A DNA stretch of 64,000 bases from Pyropia yezoensis (taxonomy: Eukaryota; Rhodophyta; Bangiophyceae; Bangiales; Bangiaceae). Below the pieces are notes generated by a model. The model did not search any database. It saw only the letters and a list, made by a program, of their open reading frames with translations, and was not told the DNA's origin. Below are positions 41,665 to 52,960 of the stretch, piece after piece. The position numbers and the translations under genes were made by a program. The number at the start of each line of letters is the position of its first letter. Positions within the stretch are counted from its first letter, which is position 1. The DNA lies in contig CM020620.1 in the NCBI GenBank assembly GCA_009829735.1, forward strand, positions 7,766,545 through 7,830,544. Reading direction: 5' to 3'.

Positions 41665-44600
41665 TCAATCCTTTTGTTCCGCATCCGTTGCGGATGAATT
41701 CGGCTCGTCCCGAGGGTCTTGGTTGGCCCCATCCTCTTGGTCCTCCTCCGAGTCCGACTCCAGAATCTTGCCGGCTCTGGCCACTGGAGTGCCCTCTATC
41801 CCGTTCCGTCGCGTGTAGGCACAGACATCCGCGATGGGTAGCCGGTTTGAGGGTTCCCAGGTATCATCTGCCGGGTTAAAACCGAACCAGCGTACTCGCA
41901 AGTACAGGCGTCCGTCTCTCCAGGCATGGTCCACAAACGTGACGTAGACATTTTCCCGACCTTCTTCTTGGGATAGCCAGGGTACTGCGGCCCGCTTGCG
42001 CCGGGTCAAGTCCCGTTGGCTTGGCGGTGGAGCTCGGGTGACATGGTCGCTGCTCACGCGGTACGGGGAGCCATCCACGTCTAGAAGAAAGGTCCAACCG
42101 TCCGTATTCAGGATCTCATAAGGTCCATCCGTCTTCGAGTCCAGCTTCCCCCGGGTCTTGCTATGGTTGTCCACAAAAACCCAGTCGCCACCACCCAGTT
42201 CCTTGTTCTTTTCCCGAACGCCCTTGTCATAGCCCCGCTTGTATCGCTCCTGGGTCTTCGAGATTGACTCCTTGACTCTTGGGAGCAGGAGCTTCAGTTG
42301 TTCCAGGAACTCATCCTTTGCCTTGGGACCTGACTTCAGTGCAGGCTGGAGACCGTCTGGTATTCTTTCCAGGGAGAAGTTGGTCAGCCGCCTTGGGGTG
42401 ACAAAGTCGAGTGGAGCGACCCCCGTTGTCCGGTGAACTCGGGAGTTGTAGGCTAGAGTGAGGACAGCCAGGAGCTCGTCCCAGTCTTCTTGGTGCTCCT
42501 CCACGTAGTGCCGTAGCATTTCTACTAGGGTCCGGTTGAATCGTTCCACCTGGCCGTTCGTTTGAGGGTGGTACGTCGTAGTGTACAAGTTCTTGATGCC
42601 CATCAGGTCACAGACTCCTTGGAAGAACAGGGATGCAAACTGGGGACCGTTGTCGGTTAAGACGGAGTCTGGAGGGCCGTAGGCAGCTATCCAGTACTCG
42701 CAGAAGGCTGACGTGACATCCAGAGCCGTGATGGTCCTCAGCGGGATTGCTCGAGTGAACTTGGAGAACCGGTCACATATGATGAGCAGGTATATGTTGC
42801 CACTGGATGTTTCAGGTAGGGGCCCCAGGATGTCCATGCTTAAGCTTGCAAAGGGCTCCGCCGCAGGGAATAGGCGTAGCTTAGAAGTCTTCTTCCTCTG
42901 GGACAACCGGTTCCTTGCACACGAAACACAAGCCTCCAGGTACTTGTGGACGTCACTGGCCATGGTTTCCCAGTAATAGTGTCGTCTCATGGAAGCATAC
43001 ATCCGATTGATACCAGGATGTCCGGCCTGGGGAGACGAGTGCTTCAGGCGTAGGATGTCAACTCGTAGGCCCCGGGGTACGTAGACTTGAGTGGCCCCAT
43101 CGAAGGGTGACACCCGTACTAGGAGTCCGTCCGTAGACTCGGAGAAACGACTGTTCCGGTTCAGGTCCATTTGGTGGCGAAGCTCCAAGCATTGAGGATC
43201 CGTCAGTTGTGCCTCCAGCATCCGGGGAATGGTCACCGGTTGATGAGCTTCAGGTGTCTCATACAGGGGAGCATGCCAGCCACGTCCGACATTCGGGAGG
43301 ATGAAGCAAGGTATATCCTCCGGGATAGGACCGGTATCGGCTGCAGGAGTCTCCAGCCGGGACATGGTGTCGGCGCAGTGGTGCTCCCTCCCTGCTCTGG
43401 TGCACACCTTGTACTTGAACTCCGAAAGGCGTAGGCGCCACCGGGCGACTCTTCCTTGACTGCTGTCCATACATAGCAGCCACCTTAGGCTGGCGTGGTC
43501 CGTCCGGATGAGGAACTCTTGTCCTTCAAGATATGGCCGTAACAGGAAGCAAGCCCAGACGACTGCCAAGCACTCGCGCTCGGTCGTGGAATAGTTCTTC
43601 TCAGCGGGAGTCAAGACGCGACTGTAGTAGCCTATCGGGAGAAAGTGCCCATCAGGTTGCTGCTGGAGTAGTGCGCACCCCACCTGGACGCCACAGGCAT
43701 CCGTCTCCAGAACAAACTGGCCCTCCCGCTTGGGTAACGCCAGTACTGGAGTGGTGGTCAGGCGCTTCTTGAGCTCTTCGAAGGCCGCGGTCTGCTTCTC
43801 GTCGAACACCGGGAGTTGTGCGGGAAGCTTCTTGCTGGTCAGCTTGGTCAGTGGCCGGGCAATCAGAGCATAGTCCCGTACGAACCGGCGATAGACGTTG
43901 CACATACCCAGGAAGCTCTTGAGTTCCGTCTGGGTTTTGGGTTGCCGTGCATGCCGGAGGGCCTTGATGTTCTTCTCATTGACTCGGAGCTCCCCCGGAC
44001 TCAGCACATGCCCCAGATACTCCACCTCAGTCTCAAACAGGTGGCACTTCTCGGCCTTGAGGGTAACTCCAGCCTTGGACAGGAGGGCCAGGACCTCCCG
44101 AAGGTGCTCCAGGTGTTCCGCTGGGGTCTTGGAGAAAACGATAATGTCGTCCAGGTAGACCAAACATGTTCTCCACCTTAGCCCGGACAGGATGATGTCG
44201 ATGGCTCTTTGGAAGGTGGCCGGAGCATTGGTGAGACCAAAAGGAAGACGCTTGCACCGGAATAGTCCCAGGTGGCACGTGAAGGTGGTCTTGTCCTTGT
44301 CCTCGTCAGCCAGAGGGATCTGCCAGTAACCGGCATTACAATCCAGCGTCGAGAAGAGGGTGGCATCACCAAGAAAGTCGAGGCAATCATCCATCCGGGG
44401 TATCGGGTATACGTCCTTGACTGTCATCTCGTGCAGGCGCCGGTATTCAACGCAGAAACGGAAGTGACCGCCGGTTTTCGGGACGACTACCACCGGGAAA
44501 GCCCACTCGCCATCAGACGGCTCGATAACATCCATCTTGAGCATCTTGTTAACCTGCTTCTCAATCTCATCCCGGCGATGAGGTCCAGCCCGATATGGTT

Positions 44601-45758
44601 GCATGTGCACTGGCCTAGCTTCCGGCTTGAGTTGAATCCGGTGTAGAGTGGCGTCCATCTTGCCCAGCTCTCCCGACCACAGGTGCCGATATTCCTGGAG
44701 AAGCTTCTCCAGTGCCTCCTGCAAGTCGGGAGGGACATTTTCTTGCTTGACCTTCGGCATCCCGGGTGGTGCTTGTTCGGGTTTCGGAGTAGCGCTGCCA
44801 GCCTGCTCTTGTTTCGGAGGTACGTCTAAGGCCGTCAAATTGGATGCCAGTTCTTGTTGCAGGTTCAGGAGGTCTTCCTTGCTCATAGCACGGGCGGATC
44901 CCCGGTAAGGCTCTGCTGTACCAACTCGGGTGCCCTTGGCGAGGGTTATTGGCTTCCGGCTCACGTTGACGATTAGCACCGAGAACGGGGTATGCCTTTC
45001 TACCTTCTTGTGATGTCCGTGGGCCAAGTATAACCGGTGTTTCGCCAGAAATTCCTTACGTCCGTAGATCAGGCATTGACCTGCAATCCGGGTCGTTACT
45101 TGAACCTTGGTCTCCGAGCGAGGAGGTAGGAGCACCGGTTTGAAGAGAGTCAAGGTAGAGGGTGGGATGCGTTCCCTCTTGCTCTTGGCTACACGAACCT
45201 TGGCGTCCAGATGCTCCAATACCGGTGACACAAACCCATGGTTGAACTGGACCTTCCCTTCTCCGGGTAGGATGCTCTTGACATGCTGCTTCTGGAAGTC
45301 CCAGCCTAGGATGAGGGGGACTGATAGGGTCTTGACTACTAGAAAGGGAAAAAGCATTGGTTCATTGTTGACATAGATGGCGACAGGAAGACGGCCAAGC
45401 GGTCGTAGGGTTTGACCCGAAGCGTCGACGATATGGGTCCGGGTAGGCGCTCTCCAGGCATGTCGACGCCAGCCCGGAGGTAACAGGTTCTCAGTGATTA
45501 CGCTTGGTCCGGCTCCCGTGTCAACCACCGGCGTAACAGCTTGGGGGAGGCTATCCCCCACACGCATACGAGCATTAATCTTGAGGTTTTCTTTACGCAG
45601 GACGAGCAATGTCCCCTTGAACAAACAGGGTGTCCAGGCGGCTACCGGTTGAGCGGGTAACTGCCGTCCTTTCTCCCGGCACGCAGGGGGAGAACAGGTA
45701 GAAGTACCCTGCCGTCGGAGATTCGGGAAGACACTTGGGGAGAGCGCCTGCCCTACTC
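41665..45758 (-). CDS. pol: Pol polyprotein, element 2
   Basis: The frame is open from the slippery site (45759-45765) to 41665, with no ATG near its start. Residues counted from 45624 (1319 codons): protease DTGAG at 35-39; reverse transcriptase with LPFGLTNAPATF and YLDD at 490-493; RNase H LETDACG around 640; integrase HHCC from H862 to C902 and catalytic D931, D991, E1027 (DD35E) with YHPQTNGQVERFN. A C-terminal chromodomain-like segment (about 1226-1270, LYLRVRWFGFNPADDTWEP) and an acidic tail end the protein. A linker of about 80 residues rich in Pro/Gln/Lys lies between protease and RT. All catalytic residues I checked are present. Confidence 0.93.
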
Positions 45759-46500
45759 GTTTCCCGGGTCCGAGGAGTCCTTAGAGGTTTCGGTCTCCAG
45801 GTCAAAGTCCGTAGGAGCTTCCCTTGCCAGAGCCTCCATGATGCTCTGTAAGGTTGCCACTCGGATTGCGTGTACCTGTGCCTGGTCCATCTTGGAGGGT
45901 GCTCGCCGGTCAGCCCAGTTGACCGCCTTTGCAAACACCAGTCCTTGACGCTTGAGTTTCTCCTGGAGGTCCTTGGGAATGGTCGGGCACTGGTAGGACA
46001 TTTGATCCTCCTTCTGGCACAGCCAACAAGACCGGAACCGCTGGTTCTTGACTTGCTTGGGGGCGACCAGGGATGGTTGCTCCTTAGAAATGAAGCCGCC
46101 CCACTTGTCCCCTGACCCCACGGGTGAGGCCTCGCCAACTGCGAGTACCGGTACAGGGCTATCACCTCCCTTATACTTGTCGGGTCCGGAACGAACTCGC
46201 GACAACGGCTTGGGAGTTGATACCATGGGAGCTTGGAGGGCCCTGGATTGCCGGTACTTGCCCTGGGTGTAGGCCATCAACTGCTGGAAGGTATGTTCTT
46301 GATGTTCCTGGTTGTAGTTCTCCGCATCCACTTGAAGATATTCAGGAAGCCCTTCCGAGAAGATCATCTTGAGCCTGTCCTCAGGGTAAACGTTACCACA
46401 AGCATCGCTCATCTCCCGGACACGACGGGCGAACGCCTCTGGAGTCTCTTGTCTTTCCATGGTTGCCCGGTTCAGCCTGCCGACTGCTTTACGCAGAGTC
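45753..46500 (-). CDS. gag: Gag C-terminal part, element 2 (frameshifted from the N-terminal part)
   Basis: The frame carries RKAVGRLNRATMERQETPEA, a typical gag capsid C-terminal motif, and then a knuckle-like CX2CX4QX4C (CWLCQKEDQ...C) in which the usual His is Gln. It ends GNE before a TAG at 45753-45755. The N-terminal part of gag (46489-47511) is in another frame; the join near 46497-46505 needs a +1 shift or a one-base insertion. Confidence 0.75.
45759..45765 (-). promoter_or_regulatory. -1 frameshift slippery site GGGAAAC
   Basis: In gag phase on the minus strand it reads G GGA AAC, followed by GAG and the TAG stop. This is a canonical -1 heptamer. The -1 frame is open straight into pol, so Gag-Pol is most likely made by programmed frameshifting. 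I did not find a clear downstream pseudoknot by eye. Confidence 0.7.
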
Positions 46501-47511
46501 CGCGTCAGCGTAGTTGGACAGGAGCCAGTTGACCGCCTCCGGATAACTCGCGACGGTACGTCCGACAATGTGTCCGGCAGAGTCTGGTAGAACCTGTGCA
46601 AACCGCTGTTCCGCTTCTCCGGTCATGAAGTTAACCAGGAGGTAGAGAGCCTTGCCCTCGGACACATCGTTGTCATTGCATGCCTTGACAAACCGGCGCA
46701 GGAAGGCAAAGATAAGCGCCGGTCTCTTCCCGGAAAACTTAGGTTGTCCCCGGAAGCTCGGCTGCATTCGCCGGTTCAGGGACGCCATCTTCTTGGCCAT
46801 CTTCCGGGTGTAACCTTGGTCTTGATTCTCCAGCCGGTAGTTACCCCAATACGTGACCTTGTTCAGGGTGGCATCTCCCACTTGGTGGGCAGGGAAGTCA
46901 AACTCGACTAGCCTGCGCCGGGTGGGACCGGGAGATGCATCCCAATCATATCCCTCCTCAGAGCTGGAGGAACTGGTCTCGCTGGTGCTAGAGCGACGGC
47001 GATGACGCCGACGCCTTCGGCTGCTCCGGTTACCGGTCTTGGAGCTCCCCGCCCCATAGGATGCAAGGGGAGGAACAGCTTGGCCGGTCCCAGGAGTCGA
47101 GGTCTCAGGGAGACCCGTAGAACCAGTCACAACGGTGCCTCTGGCATCGCTAGTGCCCACAGGAAGAGGTGTATACACCCAGCTGCCATGTGTGGGTCCA
47201 GGAGTAAACACACCAGGGGCTATCCCTGGAGGTTGAGGAGTAGAACCGACAGGAGGGAGACGTCTGCTGCGAGCGGACTCAAACGCCGTTGACCCCGGGG
47301 TGGCTCCCACAGGAGGAACAGCCGGGGGAACGGGAGCAGGTGGTACTTGGCCGCCTGTGGACTCCAGTCCGCTACCGGATGTCACGCCCAGGTCTGCTTC
47401 ACCCGTAGGGAGAACGCCGGGTTGGGCACCGTCCCCCGCGGTGACCAGGGATGCGTCAAGGGACGCGGGGTCTACCCCTTCGGGCACCGTCGTGCCAGGG
47501 AGGGTAGCCAT
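46489..47511 (-). CDS. gag: Gag N-terminal part, element 2
   Basis: ATG at 47511, 340 codons. The first 190 residues are Pro/Gly/Thr-rich. An Arg-rich stretch (RRRRRHRRR) and a Ser-rich stretch follow; then comes a capsid-like region with PKFSGKRPALIFAFLRRF, LVNFMTGEAEQRF and YPEAVNWLLSNYAD. The frame ends at TAA just as homology-like sequence continues in the +1 frame, so this copy probably carries a one-base deletion. That would make the element non-autonomous. Confidence 0.8.
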   Translation of the reverse strand: MATLPGTTVPEGVDPASLDASLVTAGDGAQPGVLPTGEADLGVTSGSGLESTGGQVPPAPVPPAVPPVGATPGSTAFESARSRRLPPVGSTPQPPGIAPGVFTPGPTHGSWVYTPLPVGTSDARGTVVTGSTGLPETSTPGTGQAVPPLASYGAGSSKTGNRSSRRRRRHRRRSSTSETSSSSSEEGYDWDASPGPTRRRLVEFDFPAHQVGDATLNKVTYWGNYRLENQDQGYTRKMAKKMASLNRRMQPSFRGQPKFSGKRPALIFAFLRRFVKACNDNDVSEGKALYLLVNFMTGEAEQRFAQVLPDSAGHIVGRTVASYPEAVNWLLSNYADADSA

Positions 47512-47702
47512 GTTGGTCTCTTGACAGCCACAGTCCAGTCACCTGCGTGTCCAAAGATCGCAAGACCACAAGAAAGGGGTTGGAGAGCTAGGAATGGGAT
47601 TCCCGTGAACGGGTGCAAATAATTCCCAAACCACAGAAAAAGACAGAACAGGAACAACCCAACCGCTGCTCCCAAATGTCTCTTCTCAAACACTCCAATC
47701 AA

Positions 47703-47720
47703 TCCCCTGCTGCTCCACCA
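47703..47720 (-). promoter_or_regulatory. putative primer-binding site, element 2
   Basis: TGGTGGAGCAGCAGGGGA on the minus strand, starting four bases inside the 5' LTR boundary. It starts with TGG as expected; the tRNA is not identified. Confidence 0.5.
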
Positions 47721-47724
47721 AATA

Positions 47725-48295
47725 TGTGGTATAAAACTCGATCCTCTCAGACACGTGTCAATATCCCTCGGGGGAAAGGGACAGGTAACACAGAAAGGGG
47801 AACTACGAGAATGGTATGCCTGTTGCCTCACGTGCCTGCTCGCAGAGCAAACAGATACGCACGGTAGTGCACACGGGGAAGAGGAAAGCAAACGCGCAGT
47901 TGTCTTTTTCCTGAGGGCGCGGGCCAAGGGCGCCTCGCTGTCCCTCTTAACGTGCATCTGGGGGAGCCTCGGCACGTTGGCCAGGTAGCCCCCCCATAAC
48001 CCCGAGTGGCCCCGACCCGAGTCTAACCTCGTCAGGTCGGGGGCCACTATCACTACTAATTCTATTCCCACTCACTAATCTCACACTCAAATTCTCTCAA
48101 ATCAAGTCCCTCACAAGTATGCAAAAACCCATCAGCAATCCCTCTCTCACGTGTGGATAGCGTAGTCCACCGCATCCCAGTGCCGGGCACGGGCCACGGC
48201 CGCCAACCATCACCACACGGCGGGCGTGTTCTGGCACCTGGTGCCCTCTGGTTGTAGTCCCGGGTCGGCGCCAAGTCGGGGCCAGGGATGCTACA
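47725..48295 (-). repeat. 5' LTR, element 2
   Basis: 571 bp, matching 38647-39217 with no difference seen. No obvious TATA box on the minus strand. Confidence 0.93.
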
Positions 48296-48300
48296 GCTAC

Positions 48301-49400
48301 TTCCTGTGTTTGCTTGTGTGTCATTGTATGTCCCTGTATGTCCCTGTATGTCCGATACGCCGTCGCCATAATGGTAGTGGACAACAAGTGTGCGGCGACT
48401 TCCGCGGCGGTCCTGATGCACGGGGGGCCGCTAGCAGCGGCTGCCACGGTGCTTTTGTTGGGCGACTGGACGGGCGGCAGCTGCTGTGAAGGCGCGGGCG
48501 TCACTGACGCCTGGGCGGATGGCCTGGGCGGACGGCAGCTGCCGCGGCGGTGCGGGTGGGTGACGGCTGCCTCGGTGGTGATGGTGGGTGGCTGGACGAG
48601 TGGTGGCGCGTTGGTGTCGGTCGGGGGTCTGGTGGGTGGCGACTGCCAATGTCCTGCTCGGGGGCAGCAGGACGTGCGGCAGCCGCCGCGGCGGCGCTAT
48701 CTTCGCGGGCGCCGCTTTCACCGTGGCGTCGGTGCGCGGTGGGCTCGGAGTGGCTGCCGCGAAAGTGCATGCGAGATGCACGGGCCACTGCCGCGGTGGT
48801 GGAGGACGTTGGCTGGGCGGGTGGCCTGGTCGGGTGGCAAATGCCGCGGCGGTGCAAGCTGCACGGGCGACGGCTGCCGCCGTGGTTTTCGTGGGCGGCT
48901 TGGCGGGTGGTGCTCGGCGCGTGGTGGCTGCCGCGGCTGTGCGGAATGCACAGGTGCCGCTGCCACGGTGGTCGAGGGGGCAGCTGGGCGGGTGGCCTGA
49001 ACGGGTGTCAGCTGCCACGACGGTGCGAGCCGCACGTGCAACGGCTGCCTCGGGCGGTTTTGTGGGCGGCTGGGCGGGTGGTGGCTGCCGCGGCGGGGCG
49101 GGATGCACGGGCGCCGCTGACACGGTGGTGAGGATGGGCTGCTGTGCGGGTGGTGGCTGCAATTGGGGTAAGCGTCCGCAGGTGGCACCTCTCGTGGAGT
49201 TGTTGGTGGGCGGCTCGGCACAGGGCGGCTACCGCAGCGGAGTTGGGGTGGCGTGGCGGCTGTCAGTGGTGGCTGGCGCGGTGGTGGCGGTGGAGTGGAC
49301 AGGTAAGAGAGTGACAGCCTCTGTGGTGGTGAAGGTTGGCGTGTGTATGGGAGGCGGATGCTGTTGTGGTGCACGTGGTGGGGGATGACAGGTGGACCGG
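48301..49400. repeat. degenerate GC-rich minisatellite, about 168-bp period
   Basis: The unit tgggcgggtggcctg...tgccgcggcggtgcaagc recurs, for example at about 48817 and 48985 (168 bp apart), with shorter variants on either side. Near 48330-48355, tgtatgtccc is repeated three times. Plus-strand frames give Gly/Trp/Arg/Cys-rich peptides and minus-strand frames give Pro/His/Arg-rich ones; neither looks like a gene. 49401-49726 has no feature apart from a perfect palindrome at 49663-49680. Confidence 0.55.
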
Positions 49401-49726
49401 ACGACCGTGTGTGTCTGTGGCGGTGTCTGACGGTGTGTGTCGGGCGCGGCCCAGACACTGTGGCGAGGCACTGACGTCGATGTGGCGAGTGGCTGTGACT
49501 GTGTCTGTCTGTAGTGTCTGTCCGTGTCTGTGTCTATTCACCTGATCAGGCAGCTCCAGGTGGCCCGCCTCTGTGATATGTTTCTGAGCAACAACTAAAG
49601 TAAACAAAATTGAATGAGCAAATCCACAAGGACCGGAATAAAATGGGCCGTCATCCGGCGTCATCCGGCACGTGCCGGATACGCCCTGTAGTGGCCTATT
49701 CAACTCATTGTGTTTCACACTGCAAT

Positions 49727-51659
49727 CTAGCTTGCATTGAGGTGTGCTATGGGATGCAATACACGTGGTGTATGTTGCATCACACCATTGTTGCTGCCCT
49801 TTTTCGGTGCCTGAGTTGAAAGCATCTGCCTGTATTTACTGCATTTCAAACAGGCGTTGAAATACAGGAAAACATGCACTGAAATACAGTGGTTCCGGTC
49901 GCCGACGATGTACCTGTATGGAAGGCATGGCCACTGTCCGGGGCAGCGATGGATGCCACCCGATATGCTCAAGTAATGACTTTGCATGGCAAAGTCCCCG
50001 CAAAGTCGCACGAGGCGCGGGAGCCGCAGCGTCGCCCAGCGGATGCCAGTATCGCCATCCGGCACGAGACGGATGACATAAGGCCGCTCCAATAGCGCGT
50101 TGACACCCCGCCACAGCCTATCGGAGAGAGCCGAGTGGATGGCCTGTTCCCCACTCAGCATCAACAGGAGCGGAAGCAGCCCGGTACGACCAGTCGAGCT
50201 CTTTGCAGTCCTCAGCACGGAAGTGGACAGGCACATCGCAAAGAGAGTCATCGAGCAACGCATGACCGGTCCACCATCAGCGGCCAGCGTGGTCTCCGCG
50301 ATCAATCCGGCCAAACTTTGCTGCGGCACCGCGACGCCGTCCTTGGAGATCGCCTGCTGCACTGAGTGGGCGGCGTCAAACTCGATGGCCACTACGACCA
50401 CTCGGCCTGTCCCGTCGTCGAACTCCAGGTGCGTGGTGCGAGTTATTTGAAAGAGGGCAACCTTGTCCTCCTCTGACATTGCTCCAGCGGCCGTGATGGC
50501 ATCCACAGCATCAACGACATCCACGGCATCAGAGACCGCTAACTTCGCACATTGGGACCCCCCACCTTGCGAGTTGCGGAGCTTGTTACGCAAATATGGG
50601 GCGGCCAAGCGCTTTCTCGATCCTTCCGCGTCTTTGTAGTAGCGCATTCCAGCCGTCGCAGAGCCGACGACATACTGCCAAACCCGCACAGAACCACAAG
50701 GAGCCAAACTCAACATTGCGTGGCTTGGGCGACTCGGGTGGTCCACTGCATGCCGCACAAGCAGGGCGCGCAACCGAGGGGTTGGAAGAATCTTAGGGAC
50801 CGTGAGGTTGTACATTAATCTCCTCCGCGTAGCGCGGGGAACCACCGGCCTCGCGTGGTCGTCTCCTACAGCCCCGAGTGGCTGGTCACTCGCCCCCCCC
50901 TGACCATCTTCCTCGCGAGGCGGGCTAGCTTCTGCTGCCCCAGGTTGAGCAGGACGGAGCTCGAGCGCCCGGCGGTATCGGTTAGTCGTAGCCCCGCTCG
51001 ACGCTGCCAGCACCATCAACTTCTGCTCCACTGGCATAGCCGCAAAAACTTGACGCAGCACGCGCGGCACGTGCGCCGCGATAAACCGCCCGGCGCCGCT
51101 GCTGACGGGTGACATACCGGACCCAGGGATGCGTTGCAGGTGGTAAACGTCTGTGGTACGTGACGTCACCTCGAGCAAGCACACCAGAGGCATCTCGCAC
51201 TACTCGGGAAGCCCGGTCGATCAACTGTCGGCATGCGGTGTCGGATAGGCCATCGTCCATGTGCGTGCTGCTCCAAGTCGGCTCAGCCACCTGGCCCGCG
51301 TCTGCAGCGTTGTCTCCTGTAGAGCACAAGAGCCGCAGCGTCTCGAACGTCTCTGCACGACTCGAGAACACACGCCGCTTGACCAGCTTCGTCACACCGC
51401 GCGCAAAAGCCTTGCGTCCAGTGATGTCGGATGGTGCGCACATTTCTACGCAGAATGTGAACGCGGACGGGTCCACTTCAGTACAGTCAATGACGGGACC
51501 AGCAAACATCCACGTGCGGACTCCATTCTTATTGGAACCGGGTGCACAGATGTCTCGAACAGACCGTCGTGAGGACCCAGACCGGCCCGCTAGCAGCGCA
51601 TCATCAGCGCCTGTCGATTCGTCCGACATGCCTTCATACAAACGGCCCTTACGCAGCAC
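49727..51659 (-). CDS. unknown protein gene, about 680-710 aa, two frames
   Basis: Two minus-strand frames with balanced composition follow each other. The first (51659 to about 51110) includes MSDESTGADDALLAGRSG, KNGVRTWMFAGPVIDCTEVD and AFARGVTKLVKRRVFSSRAE. It is open further upstream into a Gly-rich part. The second (about 51110 to 49727) includes GAGRFIAAHVPRVLRQVF, QAAISKD-like and LSGEQAIHSALSDRLWRGVN, and VIRLVPDGDTGIRWATLRL. A GT-AG intron could join them: gtaccaca...cgtcagcag (61 bp) or gtatgtca...cagcag (19 bp), both keeping phase. The last 80 residues (after GDFAMQ) look less protein-like. Family unknown. Several globular-looking segments suggest a real gene. Confidence 0.6.
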
Positions 51660-51753
51660 AGCGGCGCGGTCTGTGTCTGCCGCCAGCCCGCATGCCTCGC
51701 CCCCGATCCCAGCGCCGCCGCCGTCGCAGCTACCCCCGTGGCTGCCACCGCCA

Positions 51754-52320
51754 CCGCCGTCGCTGCCATCAGCGTGAACGCCCCGGCCACGAGTGTCGCG
51801 CTAACAGAGCGCCTGCTTTAACGGCCAGCGCGAAGCCATAGCGGAATGCGAAGGCCAAAACGGCCCAGCGTTTCCACGACTGCCGCCGTCGCTGCCGTCA
51901 GCGTGAGCGCCTCGTTCCCTCCCCTCCGGCTTCATGAACGCCGCCAAGCCACGTGCCCCGCCGCGCACCCCAGCGCCAGCCCCACCGCCTCCCCCCCCGT
52001 CGCCGCCACCGCTGCCGCCGTCGCTGCTGTCAGCATGATCGCCCCGTCCCCCCCTCTCCCAGCCAAAGCAGCCAAGCGTCGTGGCGCTGCTGTAGCTGCC
52101 AAGCTTCATGAAGACCTCGGCGTCATCCACACCGCAAGGAGGTCAGGGCGGATCGGGCAGTGCGTGAAGCATGACGACGTCATGAACACCGCCCACCCCC
52201 GTGACTCACCGCCCACGACAGCGCCCCCGCCGTCGCAGCCCCCCCCATCGCCGCCACCGCCGCCGCGGCCGCCACAGCCGCCGTCGTCGCTGCCGTCAGC
52301 GTCACCGCAACGTCTCCCCG
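51754..52320. repeat. four-copy spaced repeat, about 130 bp
   Basis: The motif ccgccgtcgctgcc(g/a)tcagcgtga recurs at 51754, 51883, 52015 and about 52278 (spacings about 129, 132 and 2 x 131). Between copies lie CCGCCACCG triplets. On the minus strand each copy reads HADGSDGG-like and runs into the N-terminal side of the gene at 49727-51659, so the repeats may code for its Gly-rich start. Confidence 0.6.
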
Positions 52321-52389
52321 CCGCCGCCGCCGCCACCGCCGCTGCTGCGCATCGCTCCGGTCAACGTCAGGTGGGACGTGAAGCGTGAC

Positions 52390-52960
52390 TGGGCATCATG
52401 TGGAGCGTGACTATGGATCATGTGCATTCCGCGCGGCTGTCACTGTCGTTGAAGACAGGCAAGTCCACCTCCTGCACAACCGAAAGAACTTCCCGTGTTG
52501 CGTCTTGTGGACTGATTGAGCTGCATTCTACAAACAGAAGTATTCGCAACAAGTCTCCCACGCTCTATTTTCGATCGAATCCGACTTACACAGGCCATGC
52601 GCTCTTGAGAGTACGGGCTGACCCACTCTTTTTACAACCTTTCTAGTTAAAGTTTGGTTGAATTCGGATGTCAAAGTTGACTAATGCAAAACGAAACGAC
52701 TGTTTCGTGCGTCCAGCTGGTAGAGATCGGACCAGCAGAAGTGGATAAGAATGTTCTCGGGTACACGTTGCTGCGACATTGTGACACGTGCAGCCGGTCT
52801 CCAGTCGCACTCACACACGGCGCACAACGGCGTCGCGGTCGCCATCGTTCGCGACACCCACAGCGGGCGCGCTCCACTGCCGTCCCCCGTATCAGCCCAC
52901 GGATGCCGCCGCATGCCTTCACCGCCAACTAAGAGGCCAATTCCGTGCCTTCAAGGCGGC
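52390..52960. other. no supportable gene
   Basis: Closer to average base composition than the flanks, but only short, overlapping frames are present (for example 52398-52646 plus). I see no feature. Confidence 0.4.

Larger units (their letters stand above)
38647..48295 (-). mobile_element. complete Ty3/gypsy LTR retrotransposon (element 2) with antisense ORF
   Basis: 9649 bp, transcribed on the minus strand. LTRs of 571 bp at 47725-48295 (5') and 38647-39217 (3') look identical, which indicates a recent insertion. Target duplication GCTAC at 38642-38646 and 48296-48300. Order on the minus strand: LTR, primer-binding site, gag, pol in the -1 frame, an antisense ORF, polypurine tract, LTR. It is about 2.2 kb longer than element 1, largely because of the antisense ORF. 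RT and integrase sequences differ strongly from element 1, so it is a separate lineage. Confidence 0.93.
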
